A stretch of 64,000 nt of DNA from Halovibrio variabilis (GCF_007991175.1 NZ_BJXV01000011.1:62001-126000); one strand, 5' to 3'; positions 48,895-58,909 are shown, numbered from the stretch's first letter. A program made the numbers and translations. Notes: generated by a model from the letters alone, not told the origin.

Positions 48895-51351
48895 TTAGCT
48901 CGTAAAGTGTGTCTGGATGTAGTTCAACATTTCGTGTCCATATAAAGCTTCGGACGCCGCTGACCTGCGTATAAAAAACTCTTTATCACAAAAAACTGCC
49001 CTAGGAGAACGCTTACAGCTCAACAAAATAACAGTCTTGTCATCTATAATCACTTCTCTGATATCTAAAAACTTGCTTATGCCTTCACCAAGAAGAGATT
49101 TAATAACATCCTCCAAACCCTTAATATACTGTTCGGATTTTTTCATTTTCAGTCGAGCCATTTCTCGCTCGACACCAACAACCCCTCCTCCGTCATTCAC
49201 ACCAATTAGCAAACTACCACCTTCTGAATTAATGAAAGAGGCAATGTTTTTTACAGCCTTTCTTTGCTCGCCCTTATTAATCCCTACTGACTCTGCCTCA
49301 TTATAAACTTGACTTTCTGAAAGAAAAAAACACTGCTTGAACTCAATGTGTTTGTTCTCGTTTTTCTCAAGCATATATCTTACAGCTGATTCGCTTCCCA
49401 TGTCAGACAAGTCATATACAAACCTATCCAACTTTTCCTGAATACTATTTGCAAGCGAAGGCCTAGTTATTAAGTTATCCCAATGATCGGAGATATTCCT
49501 CCGCGCAACATCCAACCTTTTTGCCAAATCTATTATGTTCTTCTGCTCTTCTAAAGGTGGCGCGTAAATCTTGAAACCCTTTATTTTTCCAATAGTTAAC
49601 ATAGGGGCCATATGGCCCGATAAAGGATGTCGAATGGTCAGCTGGCCCAGCTCAGACAAAAAGAAGAGCTTTGCATATTCTGAGAACAGAAGATCCTCTC
49701 GAAGAACCACTTGAATATAATCTTCCTTTCTCTCTTCATTGATCTCACTGATCGAACTACACACCTTTTTGCCTGCGTTTTTACAGTTAATAAAAATCGA
49801 ATTCTTTCTCTCGCCAACTGATTTAGCTGCATAGATTTTCGTAGCAGCAGAGTTTTCATCTTCTGGGTCAAGCCCATAAGCTTCATACCTTTTATGATAC
49901 TCGCCTAGCTCCCTGATTCGCCTCAAGGCTGGAGAGTTATCAACGTAACCATTAAGACCCACATTAAAATCATTGGCAGCGATTTCATCAAAGTTCACCA
50001 CCCTGGAATAGTCACCTTGACTTTCCCAGCTTTCATAAGCCTCAACGATCCTATCAACGTCTTCCTCTCGCAACTCATTCAAAGCCTTCTCTTTCTTATA
50101 GCAATGAGCAGCATCGATAAAAATAACACTTTTTGACCTATCAGCAGATTTATTCTTATTGAGCACTAACAGTACTGTCGGAATACCTGTGCCATGGAAT
50201 AAACCCGGAGGCAGGCCGATGACGGCCTCGAGCAGGTCGTCCTCGATGATGCCCTTGCGAATGTTTTTCTCCTCACCGCCCCGAAACAGCACGCCATGGG
50301 GCATGACGGTGGCAATCATGCCGCCGTCGGCACACACCGCCAGCATATGCTGCAGGAACATCAGGTCGGCTTTCTTCGAGCCCAGCCGCACCTCGCCGTA
50401 CTTGAAACGTTCAGTACGGAATTTTGGCTGAAACACCGGCTGGCCGCTGTCGTCCGTGTCCTTGTTGCCGAAGTTATAGGAGAATGGCAGATTGGTCAGG
50501 ATGCGGTCGAAGCGTTGCAGTTCGCCGTTCTTCATGTGGCGTGGGTGTTCCAACGTGTCGTCGTTTTCCAGGTTGCCCGTGGTGATGCCGTGCAGCAGCA
50601 TGTTCATCTTGGCGATCGACCATAAGGTACCGGCATTTTCCTGGCCATAGCAATCGAGCCGAAAGCCTTCGCCACCGTGCTCGTCGACCCACTCCTTCGC
50701 GGCGATCAGCATCCCGCCGGTGCCACAGCAGGGGTCATAAATACGGTGGTGTTGCTGCGGATCAAGTAGCCGCACCATCATGCGCACTACCGAGCGTGGT
50801 GTGTAGAACTCGGTGCCCTTCTTGCCGGCGAAATCGCCGACTAGGTATTCATACGCAGTACCCAGCAGGTCGGGGAACTCGAAATCCCGGTCGCACAGCC
50901 GGTATTTGTTGAAGTGGTTGATCAGCGCGCGCAGCTTGGCGTCGGAGATATTGCTTTGACCGACCTTACGGTTGAAGTCGATGTGTGTCAGCACGTCCTG
51001 CAGGCTGGTATTGCCCTGCTCTAAGCCACCGAGGGCGGTATTGAGAGAATCGCCCACGTTCTTGTGGGCTTCGTTGACCAGATAGCGCCAGCGCGAGGTT
51101 TCCGGCACATAGAAGCTCGTCTTGTACCAGATACGGTTCTCGGCGATCTGGGCCGCTTCCAACTCGGTCTTACCCTTGGCCAGCTGTTCGCTGACGACCT
51201 GCGCATAGCGCTCGTCGAACACGTCCGAGCAGCGCTTCAGGAACAGCATCCCGAAGATGTACTCCTTGAACTCGGAAGCGTCCATCTTGCCGCGCAGAAT
51301 ATCGGCGGCACTGAATAGGTGGCGTTCGAGCTGGGGAAGGGTCAGGGGCAT
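48895..51351 (-). CDS. HsdM-like methylase fused to a target-recognition-like segment and a Schlafen/AlbA_2 domain
   Basis: 818-residue three-part protein heading the restriction operon. Residues 1-390 are an HsdM methylase (SAM motif DPCCGTGGM at 206-214), but catalytic NPPF is NLPF at 287-290 (CTG at 50490-50488). Residues about 510-615 look like half an HsdS recognition domain ([20 protein letters not shown], then [10 protein letters not shown]). Residues about 666-805 match AlbA_2/Schlafen-type domains ([40 protein letters not shown]). DNA from about 50180 down to 48895 is clearly AT-richer than the 5' part. It could be a stand-alone modifier, regulator or anti-phage effector; the combined function is unknown. 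Confidence 0.85.
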   Translation of the reverse strand: MPLTLPQLERHLFSAADILRGKMDASEFKEYIFGMLFLKRCSDVFDERYAQVVSEQLAKGKTELEAAQIAENRIWYKTSFYVPETSRWRYLVNEAHKNVGDSLNTALGGLEQGNTSLQDVLTHIDFNRKVGQSNISDAKLRALINHFNKYRLCDRDFEFPDLLGTAYEYLVGDFAGKKGTEFYTPRSVVRMMVRLLDPQQHHRIYDPCCGTGGMLIAAKEWVDEHGGEGFRLDCYGQENAGTLWSIAKMNMLLHGITTGNLENDDTLEHPRHMKNGELQRFDRILTNLPFSYNFGNKDTDDSGQPVFQPKFRTERFKYGEVRLGSKKADLMFLQHMLAVCADGGMIATVMPHGVLFRGGEEKNIRKGIIEDDLLEAVIGLPPGLFHGTGIPTVLLVLNKNKSADRSKSVIFIDAAHCYKKEKALNELREEDVDRIVEAYESWESQGDYSRVVNFDEIAANDFNVGLNGYVDNSPALRRIRELGEYHKRYEAYGLDPEDENSAATKIYAAKSVGERKNSIFINCKNAGKKVCSSISEINEERKEDYIQVVLREDLLFSEYAKLFFLSELGQLTIRHPLSGHMAPMLTIGKIKGFKIYAPPLEEQKNIIDLAKRLDVARRNISDHWDNLITRPSLANSIQEKLDRFVYDLSDMGSESAVRYMLEKNENKHIEFKQCFFLSESQVYNEAESVGINKGEQRKAVKNIASFINSEGGSLLIGVNDGGGVVGVEREMARLKMKKSEQYIKGLEDVIKSLLGEGISKFLDIREVIIDDKTVILLSCKRSPRAVFCDKEFFIRRSAASEALYGHEMLNYIQTHFTS

Positions 51352-51616
51352 TAAGATATTCCTTAGAGATACAGCAGACTTAGCGTTAGGGCTGAATCTA
51401 ATGACCGATATTTAAATGATGGATAGTCTAACGAATCACGAACGCTTCAGGGGAGAATTAAGCAGTAACAGGCAGGAATGGCTGTAGCCTCTCGCAGCGC
51501 AGGGTAACTGCTTGACTGTTCGTCTAGGTGATATATTAAGGACAGCACAGCCTTGGGGCTTGCTGGCGTTGGTATACAACGTAGCGCCTTAAATAGGGGC
51601 TACACGGCATATATTT
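51352..51616. other. Gene-free leader of the restriction operon
   Basis: Between the first methylase gene (leftward) and the yhcG remnant. AT-rich near the start codon with several TATA-like strings (for example GATATTTAAATGATGG and GATATATTAAGG). It should carry the restriction-operon promoter, but no pair of boxes stands out and no RNA gene or repeat was seen. Confidence 0.5.
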
Positions 51617-52243
51617 TCACTCATCGCCCAGCCCCTGCTGTTGAAGCTGCTCAACTGCCTGAGCCCGCTCGCGCTCTAGCTCGCGTTTGAGCTCATCCTC
51701 GGAGGGCAGATACGGTAAGTATTTCGCCGCAAACAGTTGTTTTTGCTCGGCCAACACCGAGTACTTCACAACTGCTTCGCTTTTTTCGCTGCACAGCACT
51801 AAGCCGATGGTGGTGTTGTCATCGCTGCCCTTGCGCTGCTCATCATATAAGCGCACGTGGGTATCCATCTGGCCGATATCCTAATACCTGAGCTTGCCGA
51901 GCTTGAGATCCACCAGTAAAAAGCACTTCAGTTTAAAGTTGTAGAACACGAGGTCTATGTAGAAATCTTCGTCAGCAAAGCGGATGTGTTGCTGGCGCTC
52001 CACAAAGGCAAAGCCTTTGCTCAGCTCCAGTTAGAACTGCTGCAGATTGCTGATAATGGCCTGCTCTAGCTGGCTTTCCTGATAGGTTTTATCCTGCAGA
52101 TTAAGAAAATCCAAAATGTAAGGGTCGCGCAGGTAGTCTTTGGCGCTTTCCGCCAATGGCTGGGTGCTTTGTTTCGCTTCCTGTGCAACCGGGGATTTAT
52201 CCTGGCTGGCCAGCAGCCGCTCGTAGTAGAGGGTACTAATCAT
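51617..52243 (-). pseudogene. yhcG (DUF1016/PDDEXK nuclease family) remnant with two in-frame stops
   Basis: Three pieces in one frame align with the C-terminal nuclease part of YhcG. Piece one is TLYYERLLASQDK to AIISNLQQF. After a TAA at 52031-52033 comes LELSKGFAFVERQQHIR to KLGKLRY, and after a TAG near 51884 comes DIGQMDTHVRLYDEQ to the end. Both stops sit where the family has Leu and Gln/His, so single-base changes explain them. The nuclease core (DFYIDLVFYN, KCFLLVDLK) is still readable. The N-terminal half is absent. Dead gene at the right edge of the defence island. Confidence 0.85.
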
Positions 52244-52465
52244 GGACCACGCCGTTGATGGGGGTAGCCGATGAAGTCCGGGGCGGATCGGCTGCTTGCG
52301 GTTACCTAGCGTGGCCATGCCGGTTACTGAGAACACGTAGACGGCCTCCTCTTCGTAGCGATGGCAGTGGTACTCAGTGGAAGAGTAGCTAGGTGGCACA
52401 CTGATCTGATGTATCCCGAGCTGGGTCATGCCGACGGCATTCCCCAGCGACTGGCCGCAAAACAA
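52240..52465 (-). pseudogene. Cupin-domain gene fragment fused to the yhcG remnant
   Basis: The frame starting near 52465 reads like a cupin (LGNAVGMTQLGIHQISVPPS, YHCHRYEEEAVYVF, GMATLGNRKQPIRPG). It then shifts: the next cupin-like residues DFIGYPHQRRGP are in another frame after a loss of two bases near 52275 and end at a stop at 52240-52242. The rest of the cupin is missing and yhcG sequence follows, so this is a deletion junction between two unrelated genes. Confidence 0.7.
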
Positions 52466-52594
52466 TAAGCGTAATAGGAGAGCTTTATGGCCGCATTGTG
52501 ATGACGACGGCGAACCCGTTGACTGAGAAGTTACCCGTGATCAGCCGACTGCGATAGGCTAAACGTCATTTCCAATCTGCTTGGATATCTCCCG

Positions 52595-53170
52595 ATGAGA
52601 ACCCTACGCCACCTAACTTTAACCTTGCTGCTCGCTGTGCTGAGCATGCTGCCCATCAGCGCCCAGGCAAACGATGCCACCTGGCAGGCGCTGGAGCAGG
52701 GCGGCCTGGTGATTCTAATGCGCCACTCCCTGGCGCCTGGCATTGGCGACCCGCCGGGCTTTGAGCGTGGCCGCTGCGAGACTCAGCGCAATCTTTCTGC
52801 GGCAGGGCGTGCTCAGGCGCAAGCCGCTGGCCGTGCGTTTCGTGAGCGGGATATCCCCATTGCAGGGGTGTATTCATCAAGCTGGTGCCGGGCGTTGGAT
52901 ACCGCTGAGTTGATGGCGCTGGGCAGTGTAGAGCCTGTGCCGTGGCTCGATTCTTTCTTTCGCGGACGTGGTGATCGAGCGTTAATCACCCAAGCTGCTC
53001 AGGAGCAGATATCAGCGTGGCAAGGTCCCGGCAATTTGTTGCTGATCACCCATCAGGTGAATATCACCGCGCTGGTTGGCAGCGGCGTAAGTTCCGGTGA
53101 GATGATTGTGGTGCGCCCAGCCGAGCAGGAGTTACAGGTAGTGGGGCGGTTAAGCGTTAGCGACCAGTAA
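52595..53170 (+). CDS. Histidine phosphatase family protein (periplasmic)
   Basis: 191-residue protein with an N-terminal signal peptide (LTLTLLLAVLSMLPISAQA) and a histidine-phosphatase core: catalytic RH at 43-44 (LVILMRHSLAPG), LSAAGRAQAQAAGRAF, and the second catalytic His in LLLITHQVNITAL. Secretion indicates a periplasmic phosphatase of unknown substrate. From here on base composition returns to that of the core. Confidence 0.85.
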   Translation: MRTLRHLTLTLLLAVLSMLPISAQANDATWQALEQGGLVILMRHSLAPGIGDPPGFERGRCETQRNLSAAGRAQAQAAGRAFRERDIPIAGVYSSSWCRALDTAELMALGSVEPVPWLDSFFRGRGDRALITQAAQEQISAWQGPGNLLLITHQVNITALVGSGVSSGEMIVVRPAEQELQVVGRLSVSDQ

Positions 53171-53232
53171 TTCACCCCTTAATGGCGAGTGTAGTGACAC
53201 AGTAAAAAAGCGATACAGTTTAGGAATTCTTT

Positions 53233-54273
53233 ATGAAAGCCGTTGTTTTTGAGCGTTTTTCCGCCCCACCCCAGATCCAGCAACTGCCTGATCCTACGCC
53301 AGAGGCGCATGGCGTGGTGGTGAAAGTGATGGCGACCGGGGTTTGCCGTAGCGATTGGCATGGCTGGGTGGGGCATGATACCGATATTCAGCTCCCCCAC
53401 GTGCCTGGGCATGAGCTGGCAGGCGTCGTGGAAGCCGTGGGTAAAGACGTCAAACAGTGGCGTATTGGTGACCGTGTCACGGTGCCGTTCGTGGGTGGAT
53501 GCGGCACTTGCCCTGAGTGCCACTCCGGCAATCACCAGGTTTGCGATAGTCAGTTTCAACCCGGCTTCACGCACTGGGGCTCCTTCGCCGAGTACGTGGG
53601 CATTCACTACGCCGACGTCAATTTGATCGCACTGCCCGAGACACTCGACTTTGCCACGGCGGCCAGCCTGGGCTGTCGTTTTGTGACCTCATTTCGGGCG
53701 GTGGTTGATCAGGGTAAAACATCGGCAGGTCAGTGGGTGGCCGTCCACGGCTGCGGGGGTGTTGGTCTATCGGCGGTGATGATTGCCAGTGCCGTCGGCG
53801 CTAACGTTATCGCCATCGATATTTCGGAAGACGCGCTTACTATGGCCCGCCAATTGGGCGCTACTGCCACCGTCAATGCCGCCAAGGTCGCCAATGTGGT
53901 GGAAGCGGTAACGGAAATCACCCAGGGAGGCGCTCACGTATCCCTGGATGCGCTAGGGCACCCGACAACCTGCTTTAACTCGATCAGCAACCTGCGTAAA
54001 CGAGGCAAACATGTTCAGGTTGGGCTGATGTTGGCTGAGAACAGTACCCCTGCCATTCCCATGAGTAAGGTCATTGCCAACGAGCTTGAGATACTCGGCA
54101 GTCATGGCATGCAGGCGCACCGTTATGGCGCCATGCTGGCGATGATGCAGTCTGGCAAGCTGGCGCCTGAAAGGCTGATCGGCAAACGAATCACCCTTGA
54201 GCAATCGATTGATGCGCTAATGAACATGGATAAATTTGAAGGGGCGGGGGTGACGGTGGTGACCAGGCTTTGA
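53233..54273 (+). CDS. Zinc-dependent alcohol dehydrogenase
   Basis: 346-residue medium-chain dehydrogenase. Catalytic zinc ligand Cys near 38 ([11 protein letters not shown]) and [12 protein letters not shown], the structural zinc loop [17 protein letters not shown], and the NAD(P) fold [13 protein letters not shown]. Likely oxidises a primary alcohol or reduces an aldehyde; the substrate is unknown. It is monocistronic, with about 60 bases before it and about 115 before the pirin gene on the same strand. Confidence 0.9.
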   Translation: MKAVVFERFSAPPQIQQLPDPTPEAHGVVVKVMATGVCRSDWHGWVGHDTDIQLPHVPGHELAGVVEAVGKDVKQWRIGDRVTVPFVGGCGTCPECHSGNHQVCDSQFQPGFTHWGSFAEYVGIHYADVNLIALPETLDFATAASLGCRFVTSFRAVVDQGKTSAGQWVAVHGCGGVGLSAVMIASAVGANVIAIDISEDALTMARQLGATATVNAAKVANVVEAVTEITQGGAHVSLDALGHPTTCFNSISNLRKRGKHVQVGLMLAENSTPAIPMSKVIANELEILGSHGMQAHRYGAMLAMMQSGKLAPERLIGKRITLEQSIDALMNMDKFEGAGVTVVTRL

Positions 54274-54387
54274 GGAAACAGCTGAGCACGTTAATAACAA
54301 TTTCTTTCAATGAAACGGGGTAAATTATTCGCTCCTCATCCGCGGCTATAGGTTTTACGCTGGGGAGTATTGGATAAGGAGATTGCT

Positions 54388-55263
54388 ATGCCATCAGACA
54401 CTACTCGCTCAGTGCGCCGTGTGGTCGCTCAACACCCCGCCAAGCGCGATGATATCGGTGATTTGGTTACCCGGCGGCCGCTGCCGGGGCCGCAGCTTGA
54501 ACAGCTCGATCCGTTTCTGTTTCTTAACCATCACGGCCCGCAGAGGTATCCGGCTAACAATAAGGGACTGCCGTTCGGCCCACATCCGCACCGCGGCTTT
54601 GAAACGGTCACCTTTATTTTGCAAGGCTCGCTGGCCCACGCCGACAGCACCAGGCATCAGAGCGTGATTCATGCCGGTGGCGTGCAGTGGATGACTGCGG
54701 GCAGCGGCATTGTCCATGCGGAGATATCGCCCCCCGAGTTTCTGCGCGACGGTGGCCCGCTGGAAATCCTGCAGCTGTGGGTCAACCTGCCAGCACGCCT
54801 GAAAATGACCGAGCCGCGCTATACGGGGCTGCAGCAGGAATCTATACCGGCCATTGCGCTGCCGGGCGGCGGTGAGCTGAACCTGATTGCCGGGCAGTGG
54901 CAGGAGCAGGCGGGGCCAATTGAGTCACTAACTGACGTGTTTATGTCGACGTTACGACTCCCTGCCGGTAGCTCTGAACAGCTACCCGTGGCGCCTGGGC
55001 GTCAGGTGTTTCTCTATGTGGTGGCGGGTGATGTTGAGGTGGGTGGCGAACCTGTTCAGCCTCACCATCTGGTCGACGTAGACCGCGATGGCGATAGCTT
55101 AGTGATTGAAGCCAGCAGCGACGCACGCCTACTGTTTGGCCACGGCGAGGTGATTGATGAGCCTGTCTACTCCCATGGCCCCTTTGTGATGAATACCCGC
55201 GAAGAGATCGTCCAGGCGGTCGAGGACTATCAGAACGGGCGCTTTGGCGGTCTTGACGCCTGA
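54388..55263 (+). CDS. Pirin family protein
   Basis: 291-residue bicupin. Metal-binding His pair in GPHPHRGFETVTF, then SGIVHAEISPPEF with His and Glu: the full pirin set. Pirins bind Fe and some have quercetinase activity; the role here is unknown. ATG 54388 follows AAGGAGATT; an in-frame TTG lies six codons upstream. It is convergent with the DUF1989 gene, with two bases between stops. Confidence 0.92.
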   Translation: MPSDTTRSVRRVVAQHPAKRDDIGDLVTRRPLPGPQLEQLDPFLFLNHHGPQRYPANNKGLPFGPHPHRGFETVTFILQGSLAHADSTRHQSVIHAGGVQWMTAGSGIVHAEISPPEFLRDGGPLEILQLWVNLPARLKMTEPRYTGLQQESIPAIALPGGGELNLIAGQWQEQAGPIESLTDVFMSTLRLPAGSSEQLPVAPGRQVFLYVVAGDVEVGGEPVQPHHLVDVDRDGDSLVIEASSDARLLFGHGEVIDEPVYSHGPFVMNTREEIVQAVEDYQNGRFGGLDA

Positions 55264-55265
55264 CC

Positions 55266-56138
55266 TCAGCAGCATTGATTGCGCTTGGCGTTCCAGTCCT
55301 CTGCAGGCGGTCGCTGACCATGGTGGCCGCGATAGTTGGGCGATGTCGGCGGCGACCAGCCTGTTAGGAGTTCGTCGTCGAGGGCGTAGATTTCGATGCC
55401 GATGGGGTGGCAGGTGGCCAGCAGGTCATCGTCGCTGGCATCGCTGCCCCACAAATCAACCGATAAATCCCCGCCTGGGCAGCAGGAAAGGGCACACAGT
55501 AAGTCAATCTCGGCAAACAGCTCCAGGTAGTCCCCTTCTTGTGCTGGGCAGGCTTTCATGAAGTACTGGTCCTGCTCATTGAGGCCGGTGCATTGAAAGA
55601 CGTTGAGCACATCGTGGATATCAAATTCGGTGAGCCCGAAAGGGGCCACGGCACGGGTCAGATTGGAGTGGCAGTGGAAGTCGAAATCCTCACCAGTCAG
55701 CAAATGGTTCACATAGGGGTCACAACGTGTACCTAGTAGATCGTGAACACGACCACCATCCTCGTCGACACCGTAGTTCTCCAGGGTATCGGCGGTGATG
55801 GTCGCCATGGGCCGAAGATAGGGCAGTGAAGACCACAAACGGTCGTGGACGCTGACGTGGGCGCGCTGTAGCTGGCGGGTGCGCGAGGCCCAGAAGCGCT
55901 CCCGCGGGTTATGCAACGACCAAAGATTGAAATCGCCTACCTGGGGGCCTTGGCGGGTACAGATGCGCATCACATGACCGGCGGGCACTTTCCAGGCGCG
56001 CGCATCCCGAATCGGTATGTCTATCGTTTCTACCAGTCTGCGCTGGCCTGTCGCGTTGGCAATTTGATGGTAGAAAGGACGGTCAACGAAAAGCGGCGAG
56101 CCCGGTTGGGCGCGGTAGGCGGGGTGAAGGTTTGCCAT
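55266..56138 (-). CDS. DUF1989 (urea carboxylase-associated family) protein
   Basis: 290-residue protein of the DUF1989 family, members of which are encoded near urea carboxylase and guanidine or urea utilisation genes. Family strings are QVGDFNLW, the metal-like site DFHCHSNL and CPGGDLSVDL near the C terminus. No urea or guanidine genes are nearby, so the pathway is open. The C-terminal tail contains Cys-Cys. Confidence 0.8.
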   Translation of the reverse strand: MANLHPAYRAQPGSPLFVDRPFYHQIANATGQRRLVETIDIPIRDARAWKVPAGHVMRICTRQGPQVGDFNLWSLHNPRERFWASRTRQLQRAHVSVHDRLWSSLPYLRPMATITADTLENYGVDEDGGRVHDLLGTRCDPYVNHLLTGEDFDFHCHSNLTRAVAPFGLTEFDIHDVLNVFQCTGLNEQDQYFMKACPAQEGDYLELFAEIDLLCALSCCPGGDLSVDLWGSDASDDDLLATCHPIGIEIYALDDELLTGWSPPTSPNYRGHHGQRPPAEDWNAKRNQCC

Positions 56139-56194
56139 TGCGGGTACTCCTGAAAAATAACGTTGCTACGTTCACTAAGTGCCATGACGGCGTT

Positions 56195-56806
56195 CTACAA
56201 CGGTTCACCGCGGTAGTAGTGCCACAGAAACAGCGAACCCACGCTGCGCCAGGGCGTCCAATGCTCCACTAGCTGGCGCGCCTGCTTGGGCGTGGGTTTG
56301 TCCTCCATGCCTTTTAACCGGCCCAGGGCGACCCGCAACGCGAGATCATCGGCGGGAAAAATGTCCGGTCGCTTCAACGAGAACATCAGATAAATTTCGG
56401 CGCTCCAGCGGCCAAAGCCGCGCAGCTGGGTAATCGCGGTAATCGCCTCTTCGTCGCTGAGCTGCTCAAGCCCATCGGCACTAAAGGTGCCTGCCAGCTC
56501 CGCTTCTGCCAGCCCCTTGGCGTATTCGATTTTGCGCCAGGAGAGCCCGGCATCCCGCAGTGCTTGGCCCTCTACTTCCATTACCGCTTTAGCATGCAGT
56601 TCAGGCAGCAGCGTATTAACGCGGCCCATAATCGCACGAGCCGCTTCGGTGGAAAGTTGCTGACTAACGATGGTACTGAAAAACGTCGCAAAACCCTGGT
56701 CGCGTTCGCGGGGCGAGGGCGCACCCACCAGTGGGTAAGCGCGGGCGATATCCGGATCTGCCTTGGCGAGTCCTGCCATGGCATGCTCGATGGTAGCTGG
56801 GTTCAT
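56195..56806 (-). CDS. DNA-3-methyladenine glycosylase II family
   Basis: 203-residue base-excision glycosylase of the helix-hairpin-helix superfamily (AlkA/MAG core). Hairpin LRGFGRWSAEIYLM at 128-141 and catalytic Asp in FPADDLALRVAL (Asp154). It lacks the N-terminal AlkA domain, so it is the short MAG type. Removes alkylated purines. It is divergent from the MFS gene. Confidence 0.9.
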   Translation of the reverse strand: MNPATIEHAMAGLAKADPDIARAYPLVGAPSPRERDQGFATFFSTIVSQQLSTEAARAIMGRVNTLLPELHAKAVMEVEGQALRDAGLSWRKIEYAKGLAEAELAGTFSADGLEQLSDEEAITAITQLRGFGRWSAEIYLMFSLKRPDIFPADDLALRVALGRLKGMEDKPTPKQARQLVEHWTPWRSVGSLFLWHYYRGEPL

Positions 56807-56994
56807 CAGCGTCTCGCGTATTGAGAATTAAAAGCACACTAACAAAGCTAGAACACTAATGGGATGAAACCCATACGGAGGACCCCTTTCGCCCGCTAAC
56901 TTTTTAAACGCAGCATGTTTCTACTTTCGTCTAATCCTGCGATCATCTAGCGCTAATTGAGATACCAACCGGGCGGTATCCCCAGGAGATAAGC

Positions 56995-58206
56995 ATGCAG
57001 GATTCGACAGCATCGTCGTCTCAAGGGCTGGCGCGCAACCCGCGGCTGGCCGAATTTGTGTTGGCGCTGGGTGGCTTTGGGATCGGCACCAGCGAATTTG
57101 TCATTATGGGCCTGATGAACCGCGTGGCGGGGGACCTCGCCGTGACCGTGCCCCAAGTGGGTTACGCCATTAGCAGCTATGCCTTGGGCGTGGTGGTCGG
57201 CGCGCCGCTGATTTCAGCGCTGGCCGCGCGGGCGCCAAGGCGGCTGCTATTGATTATCCTGATGCTGGTGTTTGCGGTGGGCAATATTGCCAGCGCCATG
57301 GCGCCAGGGTTCTGGTCATTTGTTGGCCTGCGTTTTCTCGCTGGCCTGCCCCACGGCGCCTATTTTGGCATCGCCGCACTGGTGGCAGCGGGGGCCGTGC
57401 CGGTAGACCAACGGGCGCGGGCTATTTCCCGCGTCATGCTGGGCTTAACCGTGGCGATTTTGATCGGCGCGCCACTGGGTACCTGGGCGGGCAACCTGTT
57501 GGGCTGGCAGATCGCCTTTGCGGGCGTTGGCGGCATTGCGCTGCTGACTGCCCTGTTGATCCGGCTGTACGTGCCGGTTCAGCCCATTGATACCCTGGCG
57601 AGCCCCGTGCGAGAGCTGTCAGCGCTACTGAAGCAGCGGGTCCTGGTTACTCTGGCGCTCGCCTGCATTGGCTGCGGCGGCATGTTTGCCATTTTTAGCT
57701 ATGTGATGCCGACATTAACCCAGCAGGCGGGCATGAGCGAAGCGCTGGGGCCTTTGGTACTGGTGATCTTCGGCCTGGGCTCTATTGCCGGTAACTTAAT
57801 CGGCGGGCGCATGGCGGATAAAAACCTGATGCGCGCTATTCCGACTATCCTGCTCTGGTGTGGAGTGATTCAGGGGCTGTTTTACTTTGCCGCTAATAAC
57901 GTTTGGACGGGGCTGCTGTTCGTTGGCCTGGTGGGTACCAGCATGGCGCTGGCGCCTTCGCTGCAAACTCGTCTAATGGACGTGGCAGAAGATGCCCAAA
58001 CCATGGCGGCGTCGCTTAATCATGCGGCCTTTAACGGTGCCAATGCCCTCGGGGCGTGGCTGGCGGGGTTGGCGATTAGCGCTGGCTTTAGCTGGTCGAG
58101 CACGGGCTTGGTGGGCGCCAGTTTAGCGTGCTGTGGGCTGGTGATTTTTGCTGCTGGGCGCTGGTTAGAAAAACGCACTTTTCTGACCGCTAACGGTTAT
58201 CAGTGA
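56995..58206 (+). CDS. MFS transporter, DHA1 (AraJ/SotB-like) exporter
   Basis: 403 residues, about 12 membrane helices. N-terminal half carries FGIGTSEFVIMGLMNRVAGDL and the loop after helix 2-3 (ALAARAPRRLLL), typical of the AraJ/NepI/SotB subgroup that exports sugars, nucleosides or drugs. AGGAG sits seven bases before ATG 56995. It is monocistronic; the substrate is unknown. Confidence 0.88.
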   Translation: MQDSTASSSQGLARNPRLAEFVLALGGFGIGTSEFVIMGLMNRVAGDLAVTVPQVGYAISSYALGVVVGAPLISALAARAPRRLLLIILMLVFAVGNIASAMAPGFWSFVGLRFLAGLPHGAYFGIAALVAAGAVPVDQRARAISRVMLGLTVAILIGAPLGTWAGNLLGWQIAFAGVGGIALLTALLIRLYVPVQPIDTLASPVRELSALLKQRVLVTLALACIGCGGMFAIFSYVMPTLTQQAGMSEALGPLVLVIFGLGSIAGNLIGGRMADKNLMRAIPTILLWCGVIQGLFYFAANNVWTGLLFVGLVGTSMALAPSLQTRLMDVAEDAQTMAASLNHAAFNGANALGAWLAGLAISAGFSWSSTGLVGASLACCGLVIFAAGRWLEKRTFLTANGYQ

Positions 58207-58213
58207 GCGTTGA

Positions 58214-58909
58214 TTAACGACACAGCCTAAAGCCGCGCATGCCCAGATGAAAGTGATCAGCGTGCGCGGCGTTGTAGTCAGGCCCTAGCACGTTGCCAAA
58301 GGTGTCGCAGGCGCCGTCGCGCGCTGCGCGCAAGAATTTCCCTGCCTCGCCGTCATTATCCCAATCATTAGCTAGCGAAATTTGCTGGCCGTTTTCGAAT
58401 TGAAAGCCCACTACGTCCAGCGCTTCGGCGGTGGCGTGTTCGCTGCGTCTGCCGCTTTCGCGGCCATAGACATTACGGCAGGCAAAGCTGCCCACGTGGT
58501 TAACCTGGCGCACTCGGCTGCCCATAATTTCCTCAGCCGCAGGCTGAAGCGCGTGACGTTCATACATCACCCACGCCAGCGCCAACGGGCAGGAGGCCAC
58601 AAAGCTTTGATTGAACGCGACGCCGCTGGTGTGCATTCGCACCACATTTTCAAGTGGGCAGTTTGCCGTTGGCGTGTAATCGGCCAGCGGCGTGACGCGC
58701 AGCTGGCCATCGGGCACGGTATCCAATGCCGCTAGGCAGCCTTCGCGGTCGTCCGCCAAGCGGCTTAGCTTCAGTTGCGTGATCGGCGTAATGGGGTCGT
58801 CGATGTGCAGGGGTGCCCAAGGCGCCCAGTGGCGGGGAATCTCGATGATGCCTTTTTGTAGCGCAACGCCCAGCGCTATCAGGATTAAAATAAACAGTGT
58901 CCGGCGCAT
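58214..58909 (-). CDS. Extensin-like C-terminal domain protein (membrane anchored)
   Basis: 231 residues. N-terminal hydrophobic anchor (TLFILILIALGVALQKG), then an extensin-like domain (PF06904 type) with RSEHATAEALDVVGF and the C-terminal HADHFHLGM. The His and Asp pattern resembles M15 D,D-peptidase metal sites, which suggests a cell-wall role; this is inference. It is convergent with the MFS gene and divergent from gmk. Confidence 0.85.
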   Translation of the reverse strand: MRRTLFILILIALGVALQKGIIEIPRHWAPWAPLHIDDPITPITQLKLSRLADDREGCLAALDTVPDGQLRVTPLADYTPTANCPLENVVRMHTSGVAFNQSFVASCPLALAWVMYERHALQPAAEEIMGSRVRQVNHVGSFACRNVYGRESGRRSEHATAEALDVVGFQFENGQQISLANDWDNDGEAGKFLRAARDGACDTFGNVLGPDYNAAHADHFHLGMRGFRLCR

